Source: Prochlorococcus sp. AG-402-N10
GTDB taxonomy: Bacteria; Cyanobacteriota; Cyanobacteriia; PCC-6307; Cyanobiaceae
Length of the DNA: 64,000 bases
Assembly (NCBI GenBank): GCA_003216465.1
Contig: QCIU01000001.1
Coordinates: 1-64,000, forward strand
Direction: 5' to 3'
Shown here: positions 30,349 through 39,428 of the stretch, piece after piece
Numbering within the stretch: the stretch's first letter is position 1
How the letters are laid out: each line of letters starts with the position of its first letter
Position numbers and translations under genes: made by a program
The notes under the pieces: generated by a model
Seen by the model: the letters and a program-made list of their open reading frames with translations, nothing else
Databases searched by the model: none
What the model was told of the DNA's origin: nothing

Positions 30349-31707
30349 TTAATCTTCTAATTCAATCTGAATTTGCCTTTCATAAATTGATTCTTCATTA
30401 AATGCTCTAGCTATGAGGAAACTTGCAATACAGCTAATGAGAACTGGTTTCATAATTAATAAATTTTTTGTTAATGCAAAAGCTAAAAACATTGCCGTGA
30501 TTGGTGTTCTAGAACAGCCTGCTACAAAGGCACCCATTCCAGCAAATATATATGTACTTGGCGCATGACCTGTTGCTATTTCAACCCAGCTTCCCATTAT
30601 TAGCCCAATAGCACCACCTAAAGTGAGCATTGGATAGAATAATCCTCCTGGTGCTCCTGATGATGCAGCTAAACCTGTCGTAATAAATAGAATTAATACA
30701 GTTAAGAGTGCAATTTCAATACTGATATTTTGTTCAGCTATTATTTTCTGCAACTTATCTAAATTATGAAAAGTGCTTGGTAAGAACGAATAGATAGTTC
30801 CTAAAATAAGACCACAAATACTCATTTTTAAAACAAATCTGTTTTTATACCACAGTTTTCCAAGGTTTTGCATTAGAAGAATATACTTACTGTAAAGTTC
30901 TGCAATTATCCCCACAATTACTCCTAGCAAAACCAAATAAAGAAAATCAATCGGCAAGAAAAATACCGATGGGTCATATTCTTTTTGGATTAAAAATCCT
31001 AGGTTAAAATCAAATCCTCCTGCATTAGGATCTAATCCCAAGGCTTGAATAATATCAGCAGAAGAATCCGCTATGAAGGTTGTAATCAAAACTAATAATA
31101 AAACTACTGGTCGAGCAGAGTTTAATAATTCTTCTATTGCATAAACAAATCCTCCTAAAGGAGCGCTAAAAACGGCAGCTATTCCAGCCCCACCTCCTGC
31201 AGCGACTATAACCCTCCTAAAAGCTAATGGGGCCTTGAGCCATTTTGCCATTTGCCAAGCAACTGATCCGCCCATTTGAACAGAAGGACCTTCTGGACCT
31301 AATGGGAAGCCACTACCAATGGCAATAATGCCAGATATGAGTTTTACTAATCCTACTCTCAGATTCATTGGAACTTTTTTATGTCTTAAAAAACCCATTA
31401 TTTGACATACTCCTGAACCTTTTGCGGCAGGAGCAATATTTTTAATTAAAAATCCTGCTAAAGCACCTCCTATAGCACCAAAAATTGGTAAAACTGCAAT
31501 TGATGGAAATTGGTCTAATAGAGCTAATCTCCAATTGTTAATAAAATAAATTCCAGTTTTAAAAGATATGCTAGTTATGGATGCTCCTAAGCCTGTCAAT
31601 AAAAGTGATATTGCAACAACAAAAGATCTTTGTTTGAGTAATTTTTTAATGCTACGAGAGGAGTTATTACTTGTTTTTTTAATATTTTCTTTTATAAGGT
31701 TTTGCAT
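30349..31707 (-). CDS. ClC-family chloride transporter (probable Cl-/H+ antiporter)
   Basis: A 452-aa integral membrane protein with about a dozen hydrophobic helices and the three selectivity motifs of ClC proteins: GSGVCQIMGF, GPEGPSVQMGG with the gating Glu, and GAPGGLFYPML. The internal acidic residue needed for proton coupling appears conserved in SAPLGGFVYAIEELL. This favours antiport over a passive channel. It has no cytosolic CBS domains, like bacterial ClC-ec1. It is 9 nt downstream of acnB on the same strand and convergent with purU. A role in salt or pH balance is an inference. Confidence 0.92.
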   Translation of the reverse strand: MQNLIKENIKKTSNNSSRSIKKLLKQRSFVVAISLLLTGLGASITSISFKTGIYFINNWRLALLDQFPSIAVLPIFGAIGGALAGFLIKNIAPAAKGSGVCQIMGFLRHKKVPMNLRVGLVKLISGIIAIGSGFPLGPEGPSVQMGGSVAWQMAKWLKAPLAFRRVIVAAGGGAGIAAVFSAPLGGFVYAIEELLNSARPVVLLLVLITTFIADSSADIIQALGLDPNAGGFDFNLGFLIQKEYDPSVFFLPIDFLYLVLLGVIVGIIAELYSKYILLMQNLGKLWYKNRFVLKMSICGLILGTIYSFLPSTFHNLDKLQKIIAEQNISIEIALLTVLILFITTGLAASSGAPGGLFYPMLTLGGAIGLIMGSWVEIATGHAPSTYIFAGMGAFVAGCSRTPITAMFLAFALTKNLLIMKPVLISCIASFLIARAFNEESIYERQIQIELED

Positions 31708-31716
31708 AGTCCATAA

Positions 31717-34290
31717 TTACTTTGTCAAGCTGAAATCGCGTATTTCATCAAATTGAAGATAGCGATAAAGTTCATCTGAATATGGATTTATTTTATTTTT
31801 AGTAATATCCTGATATTCTTCTATTTCAGGTATTTTTCCAAGAAGTGCGCATACTGCTGCTAATTCAGCACTGCCTAAAAATACTTGAGCATTTTTACCA
31901 AGCCTATTGTCAAAATTTCTTGTACTAGTAGAAAATACTACTGATCCTTCATCTACTCTAGCTTGATTTCCCATGCATAAAGAACAACCTGGCAATTCTA
32001 ATCTTGCACCACAATTTTCAAATATTTCATAGTAACCTTCATTTTTTAGAGTTTCCTCATCCATTTTTGTAGGTGGACAAATCCATAGTTTTGCTTTTAA
32101 ATCTTTAACATCTTCAAGAACTTTTGCGGCAGCCCTGTAGTGACCAATGTTTGTCATACAAGAACCTATAAAAACTTCATCAATATTTGTATTCGCAACA
32201 TCAGAAATTTCTTTCACATTATCTGGATCGTTGGGGCAAGCAACTATAGGTTGTTTAACATCTGATAAGTCAATTTCAATTATTTCTTTGTAATTGGCAT
32301 TTTGATCTGGCTGAATTAATTCAGGTTTATTTAACCAATTTTTCATATCATTGATTCTTCTTGATATGGACTTTGAATCTTCATAATTGCTCTCAATCAT
32401 TTTTTCTAGAAGGCAAATATTGCTTCTTATGTATTCTTCAACAGTTTCCTGAGATAAAAGTATTGTGCTTCCTGCGCATGAGCGTTCAGCTGTCGCATCA
32501 GTTAGTTCAAAAGCTTGTTCAAGTTTTAAGTTAGGCAATCCTTCAATTTCCATAATTTTCCCGTTAAATATATTTTTTTTATTTGCTTTCTCAACTGTCA
32601 AAAGTCCTTTTCTAATTGCAAAGAGGGGGATTGCATTCACTAAATCTCGTAATGTAATGCCAGGTAATAAATTTCCCTTAAATTTTACGAGTACTGATTC
32701 TGGCATATTTAATGGCATTGATCCTATTGCAGCAGCAAAGGCAACGATGCCTGAGCCTCCAGGAAATGAAATTCCAAGAGGGAATCTTGTATGACTATCT
32801 CCTCCTGTACCAACAGTATCTGGAAGGAGCATTCTGTTCAGCCAGCTATGAATTATGCCGTCCCCAGGCTTTAGAGCCACTCCCCCTCTTTGAGATATAA
32901 AGTCAGGTAATTCTTTGTGCGTAATCAAATCTACTGGTTTAGGATATGCAGCAGTGTGACAAAAACTTTGCATAACTAAATCTGCAGTGAATCCTAAACA
33001 AGCTAGTTCTTTAAGTTCATCTCTAGTCATTGGCCCAGTAGTATCTTGACTTCCAACTGTAGTCATAATTGGTTCACAGGTCATTCCAGGTAAAACCCCC
33101 TTTAAACCGCATGCTTTCCCTACTATTTTTTGTGCTTGAGTAAAGCCAGAATTAATTTCTTGTGGATTTTCTGGTCGGATAAATATTTCGCTAGATTTAT
33201 AGTTTAATTTGTTTCTTATTTTGTCTGTGAGTGACCTTCCAATCATAAGATTTATTCTACCTCCAGCTCGAATCTCATCAGTAATAGTTGATGGATACAA
33301 GTCGAATTGACTGATAACCAATTCAGTCTTGGCATTTTTTTCAATTTTTTTAATAACTCCGTCATAAGGAAATATTTTTATTAAGTCTCCTGTTTCCATA
33401 TGAGATACATCAGCTTCTATTGGTAATGCTCCTGAATCTTGTGCGGTATTAAAGAAAATTGGAGCTATTTTGCTACCAATTATTATTCCTCCGTTTTTTT
33501 TATTTGGGACAAAAGGGATATCTTCTCCTATATGCCATATCAGTGAATTTATAGCTGATTTTCTTGAACTTCCTGTCCCTACTACATCTCCAACATAAGC
33601 AATTTGTATCTTTTGTTTTTTGAGATCATTAAGAATTTTTAATCCATCTTGTTTTTTAAATTCGAGCATAGCCAATGCATGCATTGGTATATCTGGACGT
33701 GTTGTAGCGTGAACTGCAGGAGATAAGTCATCTGTATTTGTCTCACCATCAATTTTGAATACTAGACAAGTAATTTCTTTTTCTAGAACTTTTTTACTTT
33801 TGAACCATTCTGCATTTGCCCAACTTTCTACTACCTCTTTTGCATAAATATTATTTTGAGATAATTCATAAATATCATTCGCTGAATCGTAAACAAGAAT
33901 TATATTTTTTAAAACCTCTGCAGCTTTTTTAGCTAGTAAACTATTGTCTCCTTTAATTATTTCAACCAGAGAATTAACATTATATCCACCTATCATCGTA
34001 CCCAATATTTCAATTGCTTTTTCAGGGTTAATGTATCTGCAATGTTTTTCACCTTGAGCAATTGCTGTAAGCCAGCTAGCTTTTACATATGCTGCTTCAT
34101 CAACACCAGGTGGCACTCTATTTATTAACAAATCAAGTAAATACGAGCTATCGAGATTACTATCTTGTTCTAAAAACTTAGTAATACAGTTTGTTTGCTC
34201 TGCATTTAGCGGCAATGGAGGTATTCCTTTAGAAGCTCGTTTAGCTACATGATCCGCATAATCTTTGAGCAATGTTTCCAATTTATTCAT
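31717..34290 (-). CDS. acnB: Aconitate hydratase B
   Basis: AcnB isomerises citrate to isocitrate. In an incomplete cyanobacterial TCA pathway this feeds 2-oxoglutarate for ammonium assimilation. The 857-aa length and the AcnB-specific N-terminal HEAT-like domain (about residues 1-160, ending near EVVESWANAEWF) distinguish it from AcnA. A swivel domain follows (DDLSPAVHATTRPDIPMHA). Cluster cysteines are seen in IGSCMTNIGHYRAA and LPGCSLCMGNQARV. Substrate motifs include GVALKPGDGIIHSWLNRM and GTGGDSHTRFPLG. The ATG at 34290 is divergent from the DAHP synthase gene, with 97 nt between. Confidence 0.97.
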   Translation of the reverse strand: MNKLETLLKDYADHVAKRASKGIPPLPLNAEQTNCITKFLEQDSNLDSSYLLDLLINRVPPGVDEAAYVKASWLTAIAQGEKHCRYINPEKAIEILGTMIGGYNVNSLVEIIKGDNSLLAKKAAEVLKNIILVYDSANDIYELSQNNIYAKEVVESWANAEWFKSKKVLEKEITCLVFKIDGETNTDDLSPAVHATTRPDIPMHALAMLEFKKQDGLKILNDLKKQKIQIAYVGDVVGTGSSRKSAINSLIWHIGEDIPFVPNKKNGGIIIGSKIAPIFFNTAQDSGALPIEADVSHMETGDLIKIFPYDGVIKKIEKNAKTELVISQFDLYPSTITDEIRAGGRINLMIGRSLTDKIRNKLNYKSSEIFIRPENPQEINSGFTQAQKIVGKACGLKGVLPGMTCEPIMTTVGSQDTTGPMTRDELKELACLGFTADLVMQSFCHTAAYPKPVDLITHKELPDFISQRGGVALKPGDGIIHSWLNRMLLPDTVGTGGDSHTRFPLGISFPGGSGIVAFAAAIGSMPLNMPESVLVKFKGNLLPGITLRDLVNAIPLFAIRKGLLTVEKANKKNIFNGKIMEIEGLPNLKLEQAFELTDATAERSCAGSTILLSQETVEEYIRSNICLLEKMIESNYEDSKSISRRINDMKNWLNKPELIQPDQNANYKEIIEIDLSDVKQPIVACPNDPDNVKEISDVANTNIDEVFIGSCMTNIGHYRAAAKVLEDVKDLKAKLWICPPTKMDEETLKNEGYYEIFENCGARLELPGCSLCMGNQARVDEGSVVFSTSTRNFDNRLGKNAQVFLGSAELAAVCALLGKIPEIEEYQDITKNKINPYSDELYRYLQFDEIRDFSLTK

Positions 34291-34387
34291 TTGTGAGGTT
34301 TAATGCCTAATCTATTGTTATTTTTAATATTGATAAGGAGAGTATTCATAAATGCTTTTTTAAATATTCAAATTTCTTAATTAATCA

Positions 34388-35455
34388 ATGACGACTTCAT
34401 CCAATAATCAATCTTTAGAAAAAACATCTGATTTGCATGTTGTTGAAACACGTCCATTAATACCTCCAAGCAAACTTCATAATGATATACCTCTAGATTA
34501 TACTTCTGCTAGTACTGTAGCTAATTGTAGAAGATCAATACAAAATATATTGCATCAAAATGATCCCAGGCTTTTAGTTATAGTGGGACCCTGTTCAATT
34601 CACGATATTGAGGCTGCTAAAGAATATGCAGAGTATATTCAAGAATTTAGAAAAAAATACAAAGATAAATTGGAAATTGTAATGCGAGTTTATTTTGAAA
34701 AACCAAGAACGACAATTGGGTGGAAAGGATTAATAAATGACCCGCATTTAGATGGTTCCTATGATATTAATACAGGTCTACGAAGGGCAAGAAATTTACT
34801 CTCCTATTTAGCAATACATGGAATACCAGCAGCTACTGAGCTCCTTGATCCAATAGTTCCCCAATATATTGCTGATCTAATTAGCTGGACAGCAATTGGT
34901 GCAAGGACTACTGAAAGTCAAACGCATAGAGAGATGGCATCAGGACTATCTATGCCTATAGGTTTTAAAAATGGGACGGATGGTTCTTTTAGTACAGCAA
35001 TTAATGCGATGCAATCAGCTTCAAAATCTCATCATTTTTTAGGGGTTAATGATCATGGTTATGCATCTATTGTCAATACTACTGGTAATCCAGATGGTCA
35101 TATTGTCTTAAGGGGAGGTTCTAAAGGAGTTAACTTTGAAAATCAACATGTAAAAAGCATTTCGTCAAAATTACAAGAAAGTGATCTGCCTTATAAAGTT
35201 ATGATTGATTGTAGCCATGGAAATTCTAATAAAGATTATAGAAAGCAATCTGATGTACTAAAAAACGTAGCAAATCAATTAAGTAATAACGAAAAAAATA
35301 TTTTAGGAGTTATGCTGGAAAGCCATCTTAAGGAAGGGAATCAAAAACTAACAAATAGAAAGGATCTTGAATATGGAAGAAGTATCACTGACGCTTGCAT
35401 AAATGTTGATACAACAAAAGATTTGCTCAAGATTTTGTATGATTCACTTTTATAA
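34388..35455 (+). CDS. 3-deoxy-7-phosphoheptulonate (DAHP) synthase, class I
   Basis: Catalyses the first shikimate-pathway step, from phosphoenolpyruvate and erythrose 4-phosphate. The 355-aa protein is of the AroF/AroG/AroH type: VIVGPCSIHDIEAA, YFEKPRTTIGWKGLINDP and LDPIVPQYIADLISWTAIGA are diagnostic, and FKNGTDGSF and IDCSHGNSNKDY complete the active site. The first 40 residues form an N-terminal extension like that used for Tyr/Phe inhibition in the enteric enzymes; which amino acid acts here cannot be read. It ends 1 nt before the convergent phytol-kinase-like gene. Confidence 0.95.
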   Translation: MTTSSNNQSLEKTSDLHVVETRPLIPPSKLHNDIPLDYTSASTVANCRRSIQNILHQNDPRLLVIVGPCSIHDIEAAKEYAEYIQEFRKKYKDKLEIVMRVYFEKPRTTIGWKGLINDPHLDGSYDINTGLRRARNLLSYLAIHGIPAATELLDPIVPQYIADLISWTAIGARTTESQTHREMASGLSMPIGFKNGTDGSFSTAINAMQSASKSHHFLGVNDHGYASIVNTTGNPDGHIVLRGGSKGVNFENQHVKSISSKLQESDLPYKVMIDCSHGNSNKDYRKQSDVLKNVANQLSNNEKNILGVMLESHLKEGNQKLTNRKDLEYGRSITDACINVDTTKDLLKILYDSLL

Positions 35456-35456
35456 T

Positions 35457-36101
35457 TTATAAACCTGTAATAAAAAAGTTAAAGCAAAATGCCGCCGAAA
35501 TTGGCACAATTAAATTGTCTATTCCAAAAATACTAAACTGTTCAAGAACGGTACTAATAAAAGCAATAGTAATAGAATTTATATTAATTGGATATTTCTG
35601 AAAATAACTTAAACTAATAACTATTATTAAGCTAATTAAGAACATGGTCATTGTTCCAAAAAGGGACTTTTTTTGATCCCCAAAAAACCAACTTTTGGAT
35701 TCAAAGTTTTTACCTATTAATCCAGCAAACCCATCACCAAATGTCATTATAAAAAAACCAGCGATGAGAGAAGTAGGATCTTTATTCCAATAAAAATAAA
35801 TTAAAATAAATAAACTAAGACAATAAAATAATGTCCCATAACTTTTTCTGTCTACATCTTCAATATTTGGGAATAATTTAGATTGGTAATTTATGAAAGT
35901 TAATATTGAGACAAGTCCCGTAAAATAAAGTGCAGATGTTTGATTAATTTCTAAAAATTTAGCTAAAGGAATCAAAGGTCCTATTCCAATATGTATAATT
36001 TTTCTAAGAGCTTCTTTATTATTTGGATTAAAACCTTTGTAAATTATTGATATTAAAAAAATAATAAATATATAAATTATAATTAATGCAAATTTGAACA
36101 A
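35457..36101 (-). CDS. Phytol kinase / dolichol kinase-like (SEC59/VTE5) membrane protein
   Basis: A 214-aa membrane protein with about seven hydrophobic segments. It carries the CTP-dependent lipid-kinase pattern GDGFAGLIGKNFESK followed by a GDQKKSLFGTMTMF segment, as in the VTE5/DGK1/SEC59 family. In cyanobacteria such proteins phosphorylate phytol released from chlorophyll, for tocopherol or phylloquinone. The substrate here is inferred only. It lies 5 nt downstream of the sigma factor gene on the same strand. Confidence 0.8.
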   Translation of the reverse strand: MFKFALIIIYIFIIFLISIIYKGFNPNNKEALRKIIHIGIGPLIPLAKFLEINQTSALYFTGLVSILTFINYQSKLFPNIEDVDRKSYGTLFYCLSLFILIYFYWNKDPTSLIAGFFIMTFGDGFAGLIGKNFESKSWFFGDQKKSLFGTMTMFLISLIIVISLSYFQKYPININSITIAFISTVLEQFSIFGIDNLIVPISAAFCFNFFITGL

Positions 36102-36106
36102 CGTAA

Positions 36107-37126
36107 TTATGCTGCTTTTTGATGAGTAGTCATTACTCTGAGTTTTAATATTGCTTTTGCTTCTAGTTGTCTGACTCTCTCTCTAGATACATTGATTTGT
36201 CTTCCTATTTCAGCGAGAGTAAGAGGTTCTTCTCCATCTAAGCCAAATCTAAGTTTCATAATTTTTTGCTCTCTTTCATTTAATTGAGCAAGCCAAGTTC
36301 CTAAATGTTCTTTTTGGATAGTTCTATCCATACCCTCCATAGGTTCTTCGCCGTTTGGATCTGGAATGAGTTCACCAAGAGTACTACGATCTTCTTCGCC
36401 TCTTGCATGAGCATCAAGAGATGCGCATGGAGCGCTTTGAGAGATTAAGTCTTCTAAATCTTTTTGTTCAATACCCATTGCTGAAGCCATTTCTAATCTG
36501 GTAGGTTGCCTACCAAATTTATGAGATAGTTCTCGCGAAACTCTTCGCATTTTGGATAATTTTTCACTAATGTGAATTGGCAACCGAATTGTTCTTGCAC
36601 TATTATCAATAGCTCTTGTCATTCCTTGTCTAATCCACCAATAAGCGTAAGTAGAAAATTTATATCCCATTGCTGGGTCAAATTTATCGACAGCCCTTTC
36701 TAAGCCGATAGCACCTTCTTGTACCAAGTCTAATAACTCTAAACCTTGATTTTGATACTTTTTTGCAACAGATACTACGAGTCTTAAATTAGCCGCCATC
36801 ATTCTATCTCTGGCTCTTTTACCAATTTTAATTAAATGACGATCTCGAGATGATCTTTGAACTTCAGGAATTTCTAGCAATTTTTTCATGTTTTGAACAT
36901 GATGTGCTAGTTCTATTTCCTCTGCAGCAGTTAGAAGAGGAACTCTTCCTATACTACTTAAGTAATAACCTATAGAATCTGAAGCAAGTCTTGCAGATTT
37001 TTTTTGGCTCTGTTTAGCAGTTAAGCTGGATTTTGTTTTGCGAGTTTTGCCCGCAGTGTTTGGCAATCTAGGTTCTTCAATATTATTTTTTGAAGAACTC
37101 TTTCCAGATTCCAGAGGGATCCCCAT
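36107..37126 (-). CDS. RNA polymerase sigma-70 factor, group 2
   Basis: A 339-aa sigma factor lacking region 1.1. After a basic, low-complexity N-terminus (about residues 1-50) come region 1.2 (DSIGYYLSSIGRVPLLT), region 2 (ANLRLVVSVAKKYQ, GLELLDLVQEGAIGLERAVD, YKFSTYAYWWIRQGMTRAI), region 3 (RLPIHISEKLSKM) and region 4 (EPLTLAEIGRQINVSRERVRQLE). Both promoter-recognition helices look intact. Its short N-terminus marks it as one of the RpoD-related alternative (group 2) factors of cyanobacteria. I chose the ATG at 37126 over the overlapping GTG at 37129 because a perfect AGGAGG sits 8 nt before it. The 201-nt gap upstream to ppk is AT-rich and ORF-free. Confidence 0.93.
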   Translation of the reverse strand: MGIPLESGKSSSKNNIEEPRLPNTAGKTRKTKSSLTAKQSQKKSARLASDSIGYYLSSIGRVPLLTAAEEIELAHHVQNMKKLLEIPEVQRSSRDRHLIKIGKRARDRMMAANLRLVVSVAKKYQNQGLELLDLVQEGAIGLERAVDKFDPAMGYKFSTYAYWWIRQGMTRAIDNSARTIRLPIHISEKLSKMRRVSRELSHKFGRQPTRLEMASAMGIEQKDLEDLISQSAPCASLDAHARGEEDRSTLGELIPDPNGEEPMEGMDRTIQKEHLGTWLAQLNEREQKIMKLRFGLDGEEPLTLAEIGRQINVSRERVRQLEAKAILKLRVMTTHQKAA

Positions 37127-37134
37127 CACCCTGG

Positions 37135-37140
37135 CCTCCT
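37135..37140 (-). promoter_or_regulatory. Strong Shine-Dalgarno (AGGAGG) of the sigma factor gene
   Basis: The minus strand reads TTTTAGGAGGCCAGGGTG and then ATG, giving AGGAGG 8 nt before the ATG at 37126 (5 nt before the GTG at 37129). Most genes in this window have no recognisable Shine-Dalgarno sequence, so this one stands out and decides the start. Confidence 0.8.
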
Positions 37141-37330
37141 AAAATGGATTTTTTAAAAAGCTAGCACTGAAATTGAAATAAAAACTACTTTTGCGTTGAA
37201 ACTTTAAAGACAAAAAAATTAAATTTTACTAATATTTCCTCAGAACTATTTGCATGACAGGGTTTTTAATAAATATAAAATTTTTAAAAATATTAAGTAA
37301 TTTTTGAAAATGTTATAAAAATCAATCTTT

Positions 37331-39412
37331 TTACAAATTATTTATTAGATCAATTTGAGAGCGTTTTAAGTTTGAATCAGCTTTCTTTTTTGTGTAATTT
37401 CCATCTTTGTTCATTACCCATGAGTAATAATTATCATCAATATAAGTTTGTAATAGATTATATAATTGAGATTTTAACTTTAAGTCCTCTACAGGTGTAA
37501 CAGCTTCTATTCTTCTGTCTAAATTTCTTCTCATCCAGTCTGCACTGCCAATATAAACTTCTGAATTGTTGTTATTATAAAACCAAAAAATTCTGGAATG
37601 TTCAAGAAAATGACCAATAATACTTGTTACGGTAATGTTTTCACTTAAATTGTCTCTTTGAGGATATAAACAACATACTCCTCTAATAATTAGATTAATT
37701 TTAACTCCTGTTTTAGAAGCTAAATAAAGTAATTGAATAATTTCTGGGTCTACTAACGAATTCATTTTTGCAATAATTTCTCCCTTGTTTCCGTTTTTGG
37801 CACTTTCAATTTCTCTTTTTATCAAAAAAATGAATTTTTTTCGTAATGATGTTGGAGATACTAATAACTTTTGATAAGGTGTTTGTTTAGAGAATCCTGA
37901 TAAGTAATTAAATAATTCAATTAAATCAGAGGAGATATCAGGATCTGTAGAGAGTAATCCTATATCCGTATAAAAACGAGAAGTGTTTGAATTGTAATTA
38001 CCAGTTCCAATATGAAAATAATTTCTTAAACTTCCTTTTTCTTTTCTAACTACTAACGAAATCTTGGTATGTGTTTTATAACCAATTATTCCATAAACTA
38101 CATGAATTCCCGCCTGTTCTAGCTGTTTAGCCCATTGGATATTGTTATCCTCATCAAATCTTGCTTTGAGTTCAACGAGAGTCATTACTTCTTTCCCATT
38201 TTCAGCGGCTCTCATCAAAGCATTAATAATAGGAGAATCCTTTGAAACTCTATAAAGAGTAATTTTAATAGCTAATACAAGGGGGTCGTCAGCAGCTTGA
38301 TTGATAAATTCTTCAACTGACGTTTTGAATAAATCGTATGGGTGATGAAGAAGAATATCTTGTTTTCTAAGAATGCTGAAAATAGAGTTAAAGTTTTTAT
38401 CTTTAGAAGAATCAAGTGATTTTAATAATGGATGTGTGTCTCCAATGAATAAATTTTCTTTTAAATCCTCTCGATTAATTTTTGTGAGATAATTTAAATC
38501 ATCAAGTCCTAATATGCTTTTGCAAAAATAAATATATTCTTCTGGAATGGCAATACTCTCAATAAGTAATTTTAAGATATTTTTTGGAATATTTTCTTCT
38601 ACTTCTAATCTGACTACATCTCCCCCTAATCTCCTTTTTTGCAAGCTTTGTTCAACTGCCAATAGTAAGTCGTCAGCTTCAAGTTCTTTTAATTCTAAAT
38701 CTGCGTCTCTTGTTACTCTAAAGAAAGAATAACTAAGGCATCTCATGCCCTTAAATAAAGAATTTATATTGTTTCCAATCAAGTCTTCAACAGTTATAAA
38801 GTAGTGTTCTTTTTCATCATTAGCTCCAATAATTTCATCAGGAATGAGTATAAATCTCCCAATATTTTTTGTGGGGATTTTTATTCTTACAAATTGATTT
38901 TTAGATTCTTCCCCATCATTAATAAGAGCCGCTAAATTAAGACTTAAATTACTTATAAAAGGGAATGGGTGAGCAGGATCAACAACTAATGGAGTTAATA
39001 AAGGAAAAATTGAAGATAGAAAATAATTATTACACCAATTTTTTTGATTTTCATCAAGCTCATCATATTTTTGTATGTAAATACCTTCATTCTTAAGCTC
39101 AATATTTAACTCATTATTTAGATGGTTTTCTTGTATGCTAGTAAGGTGTTTAACTTCTTTGTTTATTTTTTTTAGTTGTTCTTTAGGTGTGAGCCCATCA
39201 ATACTTTTTTTTCTAATTCCTGCTTCAACCTGAGCTTTTAGCGAAGCAACTCTAACCATAAAAAATTCATCAAGATTATTACTGAAAATTGAAAAGAATT
39301 TAATTTTATCTAGTATTTTATATTCTCTACCCATGCCAGTAAGAAGAACTCGTTTATTAAAGTCAATCCAACTTAATTCTCTATTAATGTAGTTACTTGG
39401 TTCGTATTTCAT
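37331..39412 (-). CDS. ppk: Polyphosphate kinase 1
   Basis: Ppk reversibly polymerises the gamma-phosphate of ATP into polyphosphate, a phosphate store relevant in oligotrophic seas. At 693 aa it matches the family. The N-terminal domain opens YINRELSWIDFNKRVL. The catalytic phospho-histidine region is NYFHIGTGNYNSNTSRFYTD, with the first HKD-like part at VYGIIGYKTHTKISLVVR. The second histidine motif lies in FLEHSRIFWFYNN, followed by YIGSADWMRRNLDRRIE. It is 16 nt downstream of the MFS gene on the same strand, so the two may be one transcript. Confidence 0.97.
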   Translation of the reverse strand: MKYEPSNYINRELSWIDFNKRVLLTGMGREYKILDKIKFFSIFSNNLDEFFMVRVASLKAQVEAGIRKKSIDGLTPKEQLKKINKEVKHLTSIQENHLNNELNIELKNEGIYIQKYDELDENQKNWCNNYFLSSIFPLLTPLVVDPAHPFPFISNLSLNLAALINDGEESKNQFVRIKIPTKNIGRFILIPDEIIGANDEKEHYFITVEDLIGNNINSLFKGMRCLSYSFFRVTRDADLELKELEADDLLLAVEQSLQKRRLGGDVVRLEVEENIPKNILKLLIESIAIPEEYIYFCKSILGLDDLNYLTKINREDLKENLFIGDTHPLLKSLDSSKDKNFNSIFSILRKQDILLHHPYDLFKTSVEEFINQAADDPLVLAIKITLYRVSKDSPIINALMRAAENGKEVMTLVELKARFDEDNNIQWAKQLEQAGIHVVYGIIGYKTHTKISLVVRKEKGSLRNYFHIGTGNYNSNTSRFYTDIGLLSTDPDISSDLIELFNYLSGFSKQTPYQKLLVSPTSLRKKFIFLIKREIESAKNGNKGEIIAKMNSLVDPEIIQLLYLASKTGVKINLIIRGVCCLYPQRDNLSENITVTSIIGHFLEHSRIFWFYNNNNSEVYIGSADWMRRNLDRRIEAVTPVEDLKLKSQLYNLLQTYIDDNYYSWVMNKDGNYTKKKADSNLKRSQIDLINNL

Positions 39413-39428
39413 TAAGGTGATTTAATTA

